Of a stretch of 64,000 nucleotides of DNA, positions 8,500 through 17,861 are shown in pieces. The notes beneath the pieces are model-generated. The model was given only the letters and a program-made list of their open reading frames with translations, was not told the DNA's origin and did not search any database. The translations under genes and the position numbers were made by a program. Location: contig NZ_BMMF01000003.1 of the NCBI RefSeq assembly GCF_014645695.1, forward strand, positions 390,091 through 454,090, given 5' to 3'. This DNA is from Salinarimonas ramus (GTDB lineage Bacteria > Pseudomonadota > Alphaproteobacteria > Rhizobiales > Beijerinckiaceae). The first letter of the stretch is position 1. Each line of letters opens with the position of its first letter.

Positions 8500-9444
8500 A
8501 TGAAGGCGTCGATCACGACCCTCATCGCCACCGCCGCCGCCGCGACGCTCGTCGCCGGAGCCGCGAACGCCCAGGACCTGCGGCTGATGACCGGCCCGCA
8601 GGGCGGCTCCTGGTATCCGCTGGGCGGCGCGATCCAGAATATCGTCCAGAACGGCATGGACGGCGTGAGCGTCCAGGTCCTGCCCGGCGGCGGCATCGCC
8701 AACGTGAAGGGCATCGCCACCGGACGCGCCGACGTGGCCTTCGCCAACTCGGTCTCGACGGTGGACGCCATCGAGGGTCGCGGTGCCTTCGAGGAGCGCG
8801 CCGAGAACGTCTGCAACGTCGCGACGCTCTACCCGCAATACTTCCAGATCGTCACGCTGGCAGACAGCGGCATCGAGAGCGTCGGCGACCTCGCGGGCAA
8901 GGCGCTGGCGACGCAGCCGCGCGGCAACACGGCCGAGGACATCACACGCGGCCTGCTCGAGGCGGCGGGGCTGACCTACGACGACATGTCCCAGATGCAC
9001 TTCGTCTCCTACTCGGACGGCGTCTCCCTGATGAAGGACGGCAACGCCGCCGCCATGACGCTGGGCACCACGGTCCCGGCCTCCGCGATCATGGACCTCG
9101 CCAGCGGCTCGGACATCAAGATGCTGAGCCTCGACGAGGCGCTGATGAACGAGATGCAGAGCCGCAACCCGGGCTACCAGAAGCTCACCATCCCGGCGGG
9201 CTCCTATCCGGGGCAGGACGAGGACGTCCAGGTCATCGGCTATGCGACCCACGTCGTCGCGCGCTGCGACCTCGACGAGGAGATCGTCCACGGCATGCTC
9301 GCGGGCATGGTCGAGAATCTCGGCGACCTGCAGGCCATCGCCGGCGCCATGAAGGGGCTCACCCCCGAGCAGATGGCCCAGGACGTCGGCGTGCCGATGC
9401 ACGAAGGCGCCAAGCGCTTCTACGAGGAGCAGGGCGTCATGTGA
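8500..9444 (+). CDS. TAXI family TRAP transporter substrate-binding protein
   Basis: Periplasmic solute receptor of a TRAP transporter. A signal peptide covers residues 1-24 (TTLIATAAAATLVAGAANAQ). The mature protein opens with LRLMTGPQGGSWYPLGGAI, the signature of TAXI (TRAP-associated extracytoplasmic immunogenic) receptors, and continues with GGGIANVKGIATGRADVAF. Length 314 aa. GGAGGAG precedes the start. The membrane subunit lies 100 nt downstream. TAXI systems use ion gradients and take up organic acids or amino acids; the ligand here is unknown. Confidence 0.93.
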   Translation: MKASITTLIATAAAATLVAGAANAQDLRLMTGPQGGSWYPLGGAIQNIVQNGMDGVSVQVLPGGGIANVKGIATGRADVAFANSVSTVDAIEGRGAFEERAENVCNVATLYPQYFQIVTLADSGIESVGDLAGKALATQPRGNTAEDITRGLLEAAGLTYDDMSQMHFVSYSDGVSLMKDGNAAAMTLGTTVPASAIMDLASGSDIKMLSLDEALMNEMQSRNPGYQKLTIPAGSYPGQDEDVQVIGYATHVVARCDLDEEIVHGMLAGMVENLGDLQAIAGAMKGLTPEQMAQDVGVPMHEGAKRFYEEQGVM

Positions 9445-9543
9445 CGCCGGCGCCGAGCGCCGACACGAAACGCGCCGATCTGCGTGCCCCCGCCTCACCG
9501 GTGGGCGCACCCTCCCCTCGCACGAGCAGGCGATGACGCGGCC

Positions 9544-11463
9544 ATGTCCGGACCCAAGCCCGAGAGCTCCACCTACCTGACGATCGTCAAGCGCATGGCC
9601 CTCGTGGTCGCGCTCGCCATGAGCTCGTACCACCTCTATGTCGGCTTCTTCGGCACGCCGGACGCCTTCACGCTGCGCGCCACCCATGTCGGCTTCGCGC
9701 TGACGCTGGCCTTCCTGCTCCTGCCGGCGCGCAAGGCCGACGAGGGGCGCGGCCCGCGGATCTGGGACTGGGCGCTGATCGCGCTTTCGCTGGCCGCCTC
9801 CGCCTATCCGGTGCTGGTGAAGGACTACATCTACTCGCGCTTCATCTACATCGACGAGCTGCGCACGGCCGACATCGTGCTGGGCGTGATCCTGACGCTC
9901 CTCGTCATCGAGGCGGCGCGCCGGGCGCTCGGGCTCGTGCTGCCAGTCACCGTGGTGCTCTTCCTCGGCTACGCGCTGTTTCTCACCAATACCGAGCCGC
10001 TGCTCCTGCTCGAGCAGCTCTACCTGACGACGGAAGGGATCTACGGCATCCCCGTCGCGGTCTCGGCGACCTACGTCGTGCTCTTCATCCTGTTCGGCGC
10101 CTTCGTCGAGCGCTCGGGCGCCGGCAAGCTGTTCATGGACTTCGCCATCAGCCTCACGGGCCACACCGCCGGCGGGCCCGCGAAGGTCGCGTGCGTGACG
10201 AGCGGGCTCTTCGGCTCGGTCTCCGGCTCGGCGGTGGCGAACGTGATGACGACGGGCGCCTTCACCATTCCCCTGATGAAGCGGCTGGGCTACCGCCCCG
10301 CCTTCGCCGGCGCGGTGGAGGCCGTCGCCTCCACCGGCGGGCAGATCATGCCGCCGATCATGGGCGCCGCCGCCTTCGTCATGGCCGAGTTCATGGGGGT
10401 GAGCTATCTCACGGTGGCGACCTACGCGCTGATCCCCGCGCTCCTCTACTACGTCGCCGTCTTCGCCGCGGTGCATTTCGAGGCGCGCCGGCTCGGCATG
10501 CGCGGGCTCCCGCGCGACGAGCTGCCCCGGCTCGGGGAGGTGCTGCGCGAGCGCGGGCACCTCTTCCTGCCTCTCGTCGTCATCGTCGCGGTGCTGCTGT
10601 CGGGCTACAGCGCCCCCTTCGCGGCTTTGTGCGGCATCGCCTCCGTCATCCCCACGGCGCTGCTCCGCAAGACCACCCGCTCGGCGGTGAACCTGCGCAT
10701 GATCGTCGAGAGCCTGGAGGCCGGCGCGGTCGGCTCCATCATGGTTGCGCTCGCCTGCGCGGCTGCGGGCATCGTCATCGGCGTCATCACGCTCACCGGC
10801 GCGGGGCTGACCTTCTCGAGCTTCGTCATCTCGGCGGCGAACGAGATGCTGATGCCCGCCCTCCTCCTCACCATGGTCGCGGGCATCATCCTGGGCATGG
10901 GCATGCCCACGACGCCCGCCTACATCATCCAGGTCTCGCTCCTCGTTCCGGCTCTGGTGCGCCTGGGCGTGCCCGTGGAGAGCGCGCATCTCTTCGTGTT
11001 CTACTTCGCCATCCTCTCGGCGATCACGCCCCCCGTGGCCATCGCGGTCTATGCGGCGAACGGCATCTCGGGGGCGCAGCTCTGGCCGAGCTCGGTGGCG
11101 GCGGTGAAGCTCGGGCTCACCGGCTACATCATCCCCTTCATGTTCGTGTTCGGGCCCTCGCTCCTGATGATCGGGCCGTGGACGACGATCGGCGCCACCA
11201 CGGTGACCGCCGTGATCGGGGTGATCTTCCTCGCGGCGGGGCTGAACGGCTGGCTCGTCACCGCCGCCTCGCGGCTCGAGCGCGTGCTCCTCGTGTGCGC
11301 GGCGTTCGTCCTGATCAAGCCCGGCCTGTGGACCGACGCCGTCGGCATCGGGCTCGGCGCGGTGGCGCTGATGCTGCAGCTGCGCGCGCGCCGTCGCGAG
11401 GATCGCGCGACCCCGGAGCGCGCCGCGGCCCCCCTGCCCGATCCGGTGCGACCGGCGGAATGA
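9544..11463 (+). CDS. TRAP transporter fused permease (4TM/12TM)
   Basis: Inner-membrane subunit that works with the TAXI receptor encoded just upstream. At 639 aa it is a fused small (DctQ-like) and large (DctM-like) subunit, the usual form for TAXI-TRAP systems. About 16-18 hydrophobic segments are visible. Typical DctM blocks include GLFGSVSGSAVANVMTTGAF, EAVASTGGQIMPPIMGAAAF and MGMPTTPAYIIQVSLLVPAL. ATG 9544 was preferred over an upstream in-frame start at 9484 that would add a proline-rich stretch. The C-terminal 25 residues are charged and probably cytoplasmic. Confidence 0.92.
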   Translation: MSGPKPESSTYLTIVKRMALVVALAMSSYHLYVGFFGTPDAFTLRATHVGFALTLAFLLLPARKADEGRGPRIWDWALIALSLAASAYPVLVKDYIYSRFIYIDELRTADIVLGVILTLLVIEAARRALGLVLPVTVVLFLGYALFLTNTEPLLLLEQLYLTTEGIYGIPVAVSATYVVLFILFGAFVERSGAGKLFMDFAISLTGHTAGGPAKVACVTSGLFGSVSGSAVANVMTTGAFTIPLMKRLGYRPAFAGAVEAVASTGGQIMPPIMGAAAFVMAEFMGVSYLTVATYALIPALLYYVAVFAAVHFEARRLGMRGLPRDELPRLGEVLRERGHLFLPLVVIVAVLLSGYSAPFAALCGIASVIPTALLRKTTRSAVNLRMIVESLEAGAVGSIMVALACAAAGIVIGVITLTGAGLTFSSFVISAANEMLMPALLLTMVAGIILGMGMPTTPAYIIQVSLLVPALVRLGVPVESAHLFVFYFAILSAITPPVAIAVYAANGISGAQLWPSSVAAVKLGLTGYIIPFMFVFGPSLLMIGPWTTIGATTVTAVIGVIFLAAGLNGWLVTAASRLERVLLVCAAFVLIKPGLWTDAVGIGLGAVALMLQLRARRREDRATPERAAAPLPDPVRPAE

Positions 11464-11479
11464 AGCGCGACCGGCGGCG

Positions 11480-12544
11480 TCAGAGCCGCCAGTCGATGCG
11501 CCGCACGTGCGGATCGGCGTGGGCGAGCACGGTCGTCTCGCCGCCGGGCCAGAGGCGCAGCGTCAGGACCGGTCGGAGCGTCTCGTCGAGCTCGAAGGCG
11601 ATCCAGGCGAGCGGCGCCTCCGACGTCGCCGCCGCGCCGACCTCCTCCATGTGCCGCGTGATCGCCTCCCGCCCGGCGTCGGGGACGTAACCCCAGACGA
11701 TGGAGTGCATCAGCACCGTCGCGGTGCCGTCGCGCGGGCGCACGCGGCGCGAGACGAAATCGGCGGCGTCCGCCTTCTCCACGCGCGGCGGAGCCTCGGT
11801 GGCGAGCGCCAGCGCCGCCTCGATGCGGGCGAGACGCTCGGACTGATCCGGCCAGACGTAGGCCGTGAGCCGCTCGCGCGCGGCGGGATCGAGGAGGTCG
11901 ACGGGAGACAGGTCGCAGCCGAGGCGCTCGACGATGATCGGCTCGCGCCCCACCCGGTCCGATCCGCTCCATTCGGGGGCGAGCAGGAGCGGCGTGCCGG
12001 CCGCGCCGTAGCGCCGCCCGGCGAAGCGGTAGGCGTATCGGTCGAGAAGCAGGTTGAGGCCGCCGCTGGAGCCGATCTCGAAGAGGCGGACGGGCAGCCC
12101 CGTGCGCGCGCTCACCTGCATGAGGCCCAGGACGAGGCAGGCCGAGCGCGCGACCTCGTTCGTCTGCGGCGCGTGCGCGAGCCAGCCGACGAGCGCCTCG
12201 TCGTCAGCCGCGATAGCCGCGGCGAGGGCCTCGCGCAGCGCCGCCTCGGAGGGGCTCGGCGCCGGCGGGTAGAGCGCGCCGAGCGCCGGCGCCCGGCCCG
12301 ATCGCGCGAGGCCGTGCAGCGCCGCCGAGACGCGCAGCGGCAGAGCATCGTTGCGCGCGTCCGGTCGTCCGGGCCAGGAGAGCACGGCCGCCCCGAAGGC
12401 GCTCTCCCGTTCCGCTACGGCGATGAAGGCGCGCAGCACCCGCCCCGTGAAGTCCGAGCCGAGCTCGGCGCAAAGGTCAGCCTGGCCGGCGAAGGAGGCC
12501 CGGATCGCGGCCTCGCGCGCCGCCTCGTCGTCGCTCATGGTCAT
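11480..12544 (-). CDS. DUF2332 family protein
   Basis: Protein of 354 aa from the DUF2332 family. Matching blocks are LRVSAALHGLARSGRAPAL near residue 65, TNEVARSACLVLGLMQVSA, and the glycine-rich LFEIGSSGGLNLLLDRYAY, which resembles an S-adenosylmethionine-binding motif I. A methyltransferase-like fold is therefore possible, but the function is unknown. ATG 12544 (MTM) or 12538 (second Met) are both possible; GAGG lies 11 nt before the first. It follows the DJ-1/PfpI gene by 13 nt on the same strand, so the two are likely co-transcribed. It converges on the TRAP permease. Confidence 0.82.
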   Translation of the reverse strand: MTMSDDEAAREAAIRASFAGQADLCAELGSDFTGRVLRAFIAVAERESAFGAAVLSWPGRPDARNDALPLRVSAALHGLARSGRAPALGALYPPAPSPSEAALREALAAAIAADDEALVGWLAHAPQTNEVARSACLVLGLMQVSARTGLPVRLFEIGSSGGLNLLLDRYAYRFAGRRYGAAGTPLLLAPEWSGSDRVGREPIIVERLGCDLSPVDLLDPAARERLTAYVWPDQSERLARIEAALALATEAPPRVEKADAADFVSRRVRPRDGTATVLMHSIVWGYVPDAGREAITRHMEEVGAAATSEAPLAWIAFELDETLRPVLTLRLWPGGETTVLAHADPHVRRIDWRL

Positions 12545-12557
12545 CGCGCGCACTGCC

Positions 12558-13136
12558 TCAGCGCGCCGCGCGCAGCATCGCGAGCGTCTCCTCGAGGCCC
12601 GGCGCTCCGGGATAGAGGAGCGCCATCGTCTCGGCCGCGAAGGTGGCGGGCGCCGTGCCCGGCGCGGACACGACGCGGCGGTCGCACACCGCCTCCCCGC
12701 CCTCGCGGTAATGGTCGGCGCCGGCATAGCCCGGCACGACGTCGAGGAGCCAGGCGCGTCCGTTGCTGGTATGCGCGCGATCGGCGAAGAGCCCCGCCCG
12801 CGCCGCCTGCACCGTCGCCGCGCAGATGACGGCGACGACGGTGCCGCGCTCGTATTCCGCCCGCAGGAGCGGCGCGATGTCGAGATCGCCCGTGACCCAC
12901 GCGTCCGAGCCGCACACGACGAGCGCGTCCGGCGCCGCCTCGCTCGCCTCGCCGAAGCGCCCGTCCGCCCGCGCGCGCAGCCCGCCGATGGAGACGACGT
13001 CCTCGCCCGTCGGCGTGAGATAGCGGATGTCGGCGCCGAACTGCTCGCGCGCCGACGCCGCCAGCATGCCGACCTCCCAATCGGCGAAGCCGTCGGGGAG
13101 GAGGACGGCGATGCGCCTGTGCAGATCCTCGGACAT
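12558..13136 (-). CDS. DJ-1/PfpI family glutamine amidotransferase-like protein
   Basis: Class I glutamine amidotransferase-like protein of 192 aa in the DJ-1/PfpI superfamily, which includes proteases, chaperones and glyoxalases. The conserved Glu region is PDGFADWEVGM near residue 16. The nucleophile elbow is VVAVICAATVQAARAGLF, with Cys near residue 108. A later His follows in DRAHTSNG. The start at 13136 has GAGAGGGA upstream, and an earlier in-frame ATG at 13202 is rejected. It is the first gene of a two-gene unit with the DUF2332 gene. The substrate is unknown. Confidence 0.85.
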   Translation of the reverse strand: MSEDLHRRIAVLLPDGFADWEVGMLAASAREQFGADIRYLTPTGEDVVSIGGLRARADGRFGEASEAAPDALVVCGSDAWVTGDLDIAPLLRAEYERGTVVAVICAATVQAARAGLFADRAHTSNGRAWLLDVVPGYAGADHYREGGEAVCDRRVVSAPGTAPATFAAETMALLYPGAPGLEETLAMLRAAR

Positions 13137-13233
13137 GACGAAATCCCTCTCGCGATGCGCGCCGCCCGGTGGTGATCTCGTGGGGGCCGGCAACCGCATC
13201 ATCGCATCGAAACGCGACCCTGTCGCGACGCGA

Positions 13234-14283
13234 TCAGCGCGTCGTCTCCTTCATGAGCGCGCGCCAGGTGTCGAAGAACTTCTCGGCGGCGACCGCCATC
13301 TCCCGCTCGTCCTCGTCGCTCTCGGGATAGGTCGCCGACATGATGCCGATGATCGTGAACCCGCCGTCCGGGTCGCGCGTGAAGATGGGCGAGCCGGAAT
13401 CGCCGTCGATGGCGTCGCATTCGTGGAAGAACGTGCCGTCGTCGAAGAGCTCGGTGACGGCGCAGCCTTCGTGCGCGGTGAGCTTCGAGCCGTTGTCGGC
13501 GCTGTAGCCCGCCTGCGTCACGGCGGAGAGCAGCCCTTGCGCGAAACGGGTCGTCAGCCCCTGCGCCCCCGACCCGTCGATGCGCATCGTGCCGGCGATG
13601 TCCCCGATCGGATCCTCGAGCACGAGGAAGCCCCAATCCTCGCCGTCGATGCCGCTCGTCTCGGCGTGCTCGCGATTGTCGAAGCGCTCGGAGAGGACCT
13701 CGCGCACGACGCGGCTGCGGGCGACCTCGTTGGGTCCGTCCTTGCCGGCGACGAAGACGAGGACTGGGTCGCGCTCGTTGGAATCCTCGGCGCGGAAGAA
13801 GCAATGCGCCGCGGTGAGCACCAGGCGCGGACCGACGAGGACGCCCGAGCAATGGCCGCTCTCCGTCTCGAGCCGGCCGATGCTGCTCCACGGCCGCTCG
13901 GCGGAGGGCACGAAGACGCGGTCGTCGCGCCCCGAGAAGGCCGGGCTCCAGCGCCCGCGGCAGTCGGTGGTGTCGGTGCGTCGCGGGCAGAGCGCCGTGC
14001 CGATGCTCGGCTCGTCGCACTCGCCGTCGTTCGCGAAATGGCAGGCGTCCGCCGAGAGCACGCCGCGTCGGCGGCAATCCCACGAATCGGTACCGGCGGC
14101 GCACACGCCCGTGCCGATCCCCGGCTCGTCGCATTCGCCGTCGATGGCGTATTCGCAGGTGTTGGCGTCGAGGGCGACGTCCTGCGCCCGAGCACTCTCG
14201 GGCGCGAGCGCGGTCAGCCACGCGATGGCGAGCGCGCCGGCCATCAGCATGCGCGCGCCCCACGCCGTCGATCTCGCCCCCAT
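13234..14283 (-). CDS. Secreted trypsin-like serine protease with two Cys-rich N-terminal repeats
   Basis: Exported S1-family protease of 349 aa. A signal peptide covers residues 1-33 (LMAGALAIAWLTAL, cleavage near ARA-Q). Two repeats of about 35 residues follow (CEYAIDGECDEPGIGTGVC and CHFANDGECDEPSIGTALC), each ending in a second Cys pair; they look like small disulfide modules. The protease domain has the full triad: His160 in LTAAHC, Asp216 in GEDWGFLVL and Ser296 in DGDSGSP. The catalytic domain ends near residue 345 without a membrane anchor. It probably acts in the periplasm or outside the cell. It stands alone; the target is unknown. Confidence 0.88.
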   Translation of the reverse strand: MGARSTAWGARMLMAGALAIAWLTALAPESARAQDVALDANTCEYAIDGECDEPGIGTGVCAAGTDSWDCRRRGVLSADACHFANDGECDEPSIGTALCPRRTDTTDCRGRWSPAFSGRDDRVFVPSAERPWSSIGRLETESGHCSGVLVGPRLVLTAAHCFFRAEDSNERDPVLVFVAGKDGPNEVARSRVVREVLSERFDNREHAETSGIDGEDWGFLVLEDPIGDIAGTMRIDGSGAQGLTTRFAQGLLSAVTQAGYSADNGSKLTAHEGCAVTELFDDGTFFHECDAIDGDSGSPIFTRDPDGGFTIIGIMSATYPESDEDEREMAVAAEKFFDTWRALMKETTR

Positions 14284-14376
14284 CTCCCCCTCCGGCTCAC
14301 GCCCCTTTTGCCCGCAGGCTAAGCCGGAGACGCCGCCGGGTCCATACGGGCCGGTGGGGGATCGCTCGTGAGGCGC

Positions 14377-14727
14377 TCAGTCCACGAACACGGTCTCGGC
14401 GTCCGTGCGCTCGAAGCAGAGATTCACCGTACGCTCGCGGGCGCGGGTGCGGTGGCGCACGCCCGCCGCGACGCGGTAGGCCTGGCCGGGGCCGAGGGCG
14501 ACGCAGCCCGAGTCGAGATCGATCTCGAGCCGCCCCTCCACGACGACGAAGAGCTCGTCGCTGTGCGGGTGCACGTGCCAGCGATACTCGCCCGTGAACA
14601 CGGCGATGCGCAGGCAATGGTCGTTCACGCCTGCCAGCACGAAGTTGTGGTGCCCGTCGAGCCCCGCCGTCGCCTCGGCGAAATCGATGGACGTATCCGA
14701 TCCGGTGTCTTCGAGGCTGTCCGTCAC
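14377..14727 (-). CDS. Cupin domain protein
   Basis: Small single-domain cupin of 116 aa. Motif 1 is visible as YRWHVHPHSDELFVVVEGRL (His ligands near residues 52-56 and Glu at 60) and motif 2 as RVAAGVRHRT. Such proteins bind a metal and act as enzymes or sensors; the ligand here is unknown. The start is GTG 14727, which overlaps the TGA stop of the upstream coiled-coil gene (GTGA), so the pair is translationally coupled. The N-terminal 15 residues are acidic. Confidence 0.8.
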   Translation of the reverse strand: MTDSLEDTGSDTSIDFAEATAGLDGHHNFVLAGVNDHCLRIAVFTGEYRWHVHPHSDELFVVVEGRLEIDLDSGCVALGPGQAYRVAAGVRHRTRARERTVNLCFERTDAETVFVD

Positions 14728-15158
14728 GGGCGCGGCTCCAGGAGGCTCGTCGACGGGCGAGGCGTCGCGGTTCGCATGTCGGCTGCCTCGACGGTGGAGA
14801 CCGAAAGGACCGAGAGCCCGGCCTGGAATGCGGTCAGATAGCCGCTGATCGTGCCCGTGAGCGCCGCGAACAGGGCGATCCCGGTGCCGACGACGGCGAT
14901 GATGATGGTCAGCCGAGCGCTGCGCGTCTCGCTGCGTAGATCGTCGAACTCCGACCTGAGCATGGCGAAGTCCTGGCGCATCCCGTCCGCGTCTGCCTTC
15001 ATGTCGGCGAAGCGGACGTTTCCGATCTCCACCATCCCGGAGATCTGGTCCGCCAGGCGGTCGATCTTGCCGTCCAGGCCGACGAGCCGAGCGTCGAGCC
15101 GCGCCTCCACGAGGGCGATCTTCGCATCGAGCTCCTGGTGCGTCGGCCCGTCCATCAT
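14724..15158 (-). CDS. Coiled-coil protein with one C-terminal membrane segment
   Basis: Unrecognised protein of about 144 aa. Residues 5-95 are charged and heptad-like (ELDAKIALVEARLDARLVG, LRSEFDDLRSETRSARL), predicting a long coiled coil. One strongly hydrophobic segment follows (LTIIIAVVGTGIALFAALTG). Such proteins often sit in the inner membrane as trimers. ATG 15158 or 15155 have GAGGA directly upstream; a GTG at 15182 is also possible. The stop overlaps the cupin start. No function can be proposed from sequence. Confidence 0.6.
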   Translation of the reverse strand: MMDGPTHQELDAKIALVEARLDARLVGLDGKIDRLADQISGMVEIGNVRFADMKADADGMRQDFAMLRSEFDDLRSETRSARLTIIIAVVGTGIALFAALTGTISGYLTAFQAGLSVLSVSTVEAADMRTATPRPSTSLLEPRP

Positions 15159-15248
15159 TCCTCGCGGCTCTGGTTCCGCCACGCCCTCGCGTGGCGCACC
15201 CCTTCATCTAGCAACCCGGTTCGCGAAGAGTCAACGCCCGGCACACCT

Positions 15249-16382
15249 TCACCCGTAGGTGTGGTCCCGCCACGGGCCCTGCCGGCGCGGATCGTGCAGC
15301 GGCCAGTCGGGCCGGGCCTGGCGCACCATCATCACCTCCGCGAGGTTCTCGCGGGTGAGGAGCCCCACGAGCCGGCCGGTCCCGTCGAGCACGAAGAGCG
15401 CCGGCGCGCGGCTCGACGCCAAGAGCCCCATGCCCTCGGAGAGCGGGGCGTCCGCGCGGATCTCGGGGATGTCGCGGGTCATCACGTCGAGGACGGGGCT
15501 CGTCGGCGTGCCGTGGCGCAAAGCCGGGATCAGCGCGTCGCGCGTCACGAGCCCACGCGGATGCCCCGCCCCGTCGACCACGGGGAACTCCTTCTGCGAG
15601 GTGCGGATGAGGCATTCCACCGCGTCGTCGAGGGTGGCGGAGGGGGGAAGCGTCTCGACGACGCTGACCATGGCGGCGGCGACGCTGGTGTCGTCGGCGG
15701 CGCCCTTCATGGCCGATTGCTCCACCTCCGCGGAGGCGGCGAGATAGACGAAGACCGCGATGACGAGGAGGATCGGGTTCCAGAACAAGCCCACGATCGC
15801 GAACACGACCGCCGCCGCCTGCCCGATGCGCCCGGCGATGGCGGTAGCGCGGGCGTGCGGCATACGCATCGCCATCAGCGCGCGCAGCACCCGCCCGCCG
15901 TCCATCGGAAAGGCGGGGATGAGGTTGAACACGACGAGGATGACGTTCACCGCGGCCAGCCGCGCGACGAGCGAGAGACCCGGGTTCTCGATCTCCACGA
16001 AGTTCGCCGTGTCGAGCGTGGCTCCCAGGACGAGGAACAGCACGGCCGCGATCACGACGTTCACCGCCGGGCCGGCCAGCGCCACGACGAGCTCCTGGCG
16101 CGGGTCGTCGGGGATGCGCTCGAGGCTGGCGATGCCGCCGATGGGCGAGAGGATCACGCTGGGCGTGCGGATGCCGTAGCGGCGCGCGGCGAGGATGTGG
16201 CCGAACTCGTGCGCGAGCACGCAGGCGAAGAGCAAGACGACGAAGACCGTCGTCGCGAGCGCCGCCTCGAAGCCGCCCGATCGCCAGGTCGCGCCCGCGA
16301 TCCAGACGAGGAAGAGCACGAAGGTGACGTGCAGCTTCACGACGGTGCCGGCGATCGTGCCGACGGGAAAGGACCAGACCAT
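15249..16382 (-). CDS. Site-2 protease family metalloprotease with CBS domains
   Basis: Intramembrane zinc protease (M50B) of 377 aa. The zinc motif HEFGH lies at residues 58-62 in a membrane segment, and the third ligand is Asp160 in NLIPAFPMDGGR. About six membrane segments fill residues 10-215. Two CBS domains follow (roughly 235-290 and 300-355; DAPLSEGMGLL, RLVGLLTREN), which in this subfamily sense adenylate nucleotides. These proteases cut single-pass membrane proteins, often anti-sigma factors, but no such target is adjacent. The start at 16382 has GAGGAG upstream. It is divergent from the dioxygenase gene. Confidence 0.92.
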   Translation of the reverse strand: MVWSFPVGTIAGTVVKLHVTFVLFLVWIAGATWRSGGFEAALATTVFVVLLFACVLAHEFGHILAARRYGIRTPSVILSPIGGIASLERIPDDPRQELVVALAGPAVNVVIAAVLFLVLGATLDTANFVEIENPGLSLVARLAAVNVILVVFNLIPAFPMDGGRVLRALMAMRMPHARATAIAGRIGQAAAVVFAIVGLFWNPILLVIAVFVYLAASAEVEQSAMKGAADDTSVAAAMVSVVETLPPSATLDDAVECLIRTSQKEFPVVDGAGHPRGLVTRDALIPALRHGTPTSPVLDVMTRDIPEIRADAPLSEGMGLLASSRAPALFVLDGTGRLVGLLTRENLAEVMMVRQARPDWPLHDPRRQGPWRDHTYG

Positions 16383-16598
16383 GGACGACGCTCCTCGGCG
16401 CACCGCCGCATCGGCACGCGCCCGGACGGAACGCGATCCTAGCAGCGGAGGTTCGCAGACGCGACGTCGCGTCCGCCGCGCCGTCCGCTTTCCGTAGGGA
16501 CGCAGGCGCACGCTTGCATCGCGACAAGTCCGCCGGACGCGATCCGCGCTATCATGTCCTCGACCAGTCCCAGACGATTTCCGTAGCGGAGCACCCCG

Positions 16599-17543
16599 AT
16601 GCAGCTCACCGGCCTCCACCATCTCACCGCCGTCACCGCGGACGCCCCCGGCAACCACGCCTTCTACACGGACGTGCTGGGCCTTCGCCTCGTGAAGAAG
16701 ACCGTGAACCAGGACGACGTCTCCGCCTACCACCTCTTCTACGCCGACGGGCTCGCCTCGCCGGGCTCGGACATCACCTTCTTCGATTGGCCGGTGGGGC
16801 GCGAGCGGCGCGGGACGCACGCGATCACCCGCACGGGGCTCCGCGTCGCGGGCGAGGAGGCGCTCGCCTTCTGGGAGGCGCACCTCGCCGATCGCGGCGT
16901 TCGCCACGGCGGCACGACGCGCCGGGACGGGCGCGTCGTCCTCGACTTCGAGGACCCGGAGGGCCAGCGCCTGACGCTGGTCGACGATGGCGGCGCGGGC
17001 GAGGCGCACCCCTGGGAGCGCAGCCCCGTTCCCGCCGAGCACCAGATCCGCGGGCTGGGGCCCGTCACGATCTCCGTGCCGGACCGCGCGCCCACGGCCA
17101 TGGTGCTCGAGCGCCTCATGAACATGCGCGAGGCCCGCGCCTACCAGACGCCCGGGCGCCCCGGCTCGACGACGCACGTCTACGAGATGGGCGAGGGCGG
17201 CCCGGCGGCGGAGCTCCACGTGGCGGTGGAGCCCGGCCTCGAGACCGCGCGCCCCGGCGCGGGCGGCGTCCACCACGTCGCCTTCCGCATCCCGGACGCG
17301 GATTACGCCGACTGGGCGGCGCGCCTGCGCGGGCTCGGCGTGCCCTCGAGCGGCCCCGTCGACCGCTTCTACTTCAAGAGCCTCTACTTCCGCGAGCCCA
17401 ACGGCATCCTGTTCGAGCTCGCGACCGACGGCCCCGGCTTCGCCGTCGACGAGCCCATGGCCGAGCTCGGCGAGCGCCTGGCGCTCCCGCCCTTCCTGGA
17501 GGGGCGCCGCGAGGAGATCGAGCGCGGCCTGAAGCCGCTCTGA
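16599..17543 (+). CDS. Ring-cleaving dioxygenase (VOC superfamily)
   Basis: Predicted extradiol-type dioxygenase of 314 aa with two glyoxalase/VOC repeats. It starts with [20 protein letters not shown] (first metal His near residue 7); the second half has [14 protein letters not shown], and the third ligand Glu lies in [15 protein letters not shown]. This matches the MhqO/LinE-type group, which acts on hydroquinones or related aromatics. GGAG precedes the start. It is monocistronic. Its 3' end is followed within about 75 nt by a tRNA gene. Confidence 0.9.
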   Translation: MQLTGLHHLTAVTADAPGNHAFYTDVLGLRLVKKTVNQDDVSAYHLFYADGLASPGSDITFFDWPVGRERRGTHAITRTGLRVAGEEALAFWEAHLADRGVRHGGTTRRDGRVVLDFEDPEGQRLTLVDDGGAGEAHPWERSPVPAEHQIRGLGPVTISVPDRAPTAMVLERLMNMREARAYQTPGRPGSTTHVYEMGEGGPAAELHVAVEPGLETARPGAGGVHHVAFRIPDADYADWAARLRGLGVPSSGPVDRFYFKSLYFREPNGILFELATDGPGFAVDEPMAELGERLALPPFLEGRREEIERGLKPL

Positions 17544-17619
17544 GCTCCCGCCCGCCGCGGCGGCGCACGCGAAAACGCGCTTGCGAGCCGCCGCGGCCAC
17601 GGCTATCTATGGTGCCGAC

Positions 17620-17694
17620 GCGGGCGTAGTTCAGTGGTAGAACGTCAGCTTCCCAAGCTGAATGTCGTCGGTTCGATCCCGATCGCCCGCTCCA
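17620..17694 (+). tRNA. tRNA-Gly (anticodon CCC)
   Basis: The sequence folds as a complete tRNA with encoded CCA. The acceptor stem is GCGGGCG (17620-17626) with CGCCCGC (17684-17690). The D arm is GTTC/GAAC, and the anticodon stem TCAGC/GCTGA encloses the loop TTCCCAA, giving anticodon CCC. The T loop is TTCGATC. It closely resembles the Gly(CCC) tRNA of other proteobacteria. A broken integrase lies directly downstream, so this gene probably served as an integration site. Confidence 0.97.
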
Positions 17695-17861
17695 TTCTTC
17701 CTCAAACATCTCAAGCTCTTGCAAGGCCTCCAGGTCTTGCGAACCGGCTTCGCCGTTGACGAGAACGCCTCGGCAACTGTGGTATAATGGGGAAGCGGAT
17801 ATGCCGGGCTACACGCATGACCGGACACGAATCGGGGCGGCGACGATCGACCGCGTCACAC

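Noticed and set aside
7252..10989. A 1245-codon open frame on the minus strand
   Set aside because: It lies opposite the dehydrogenase and TRAP genes. It is Arg/His/Asp-rich without domains, as expected for the antisense of GC-rich coding DNA.
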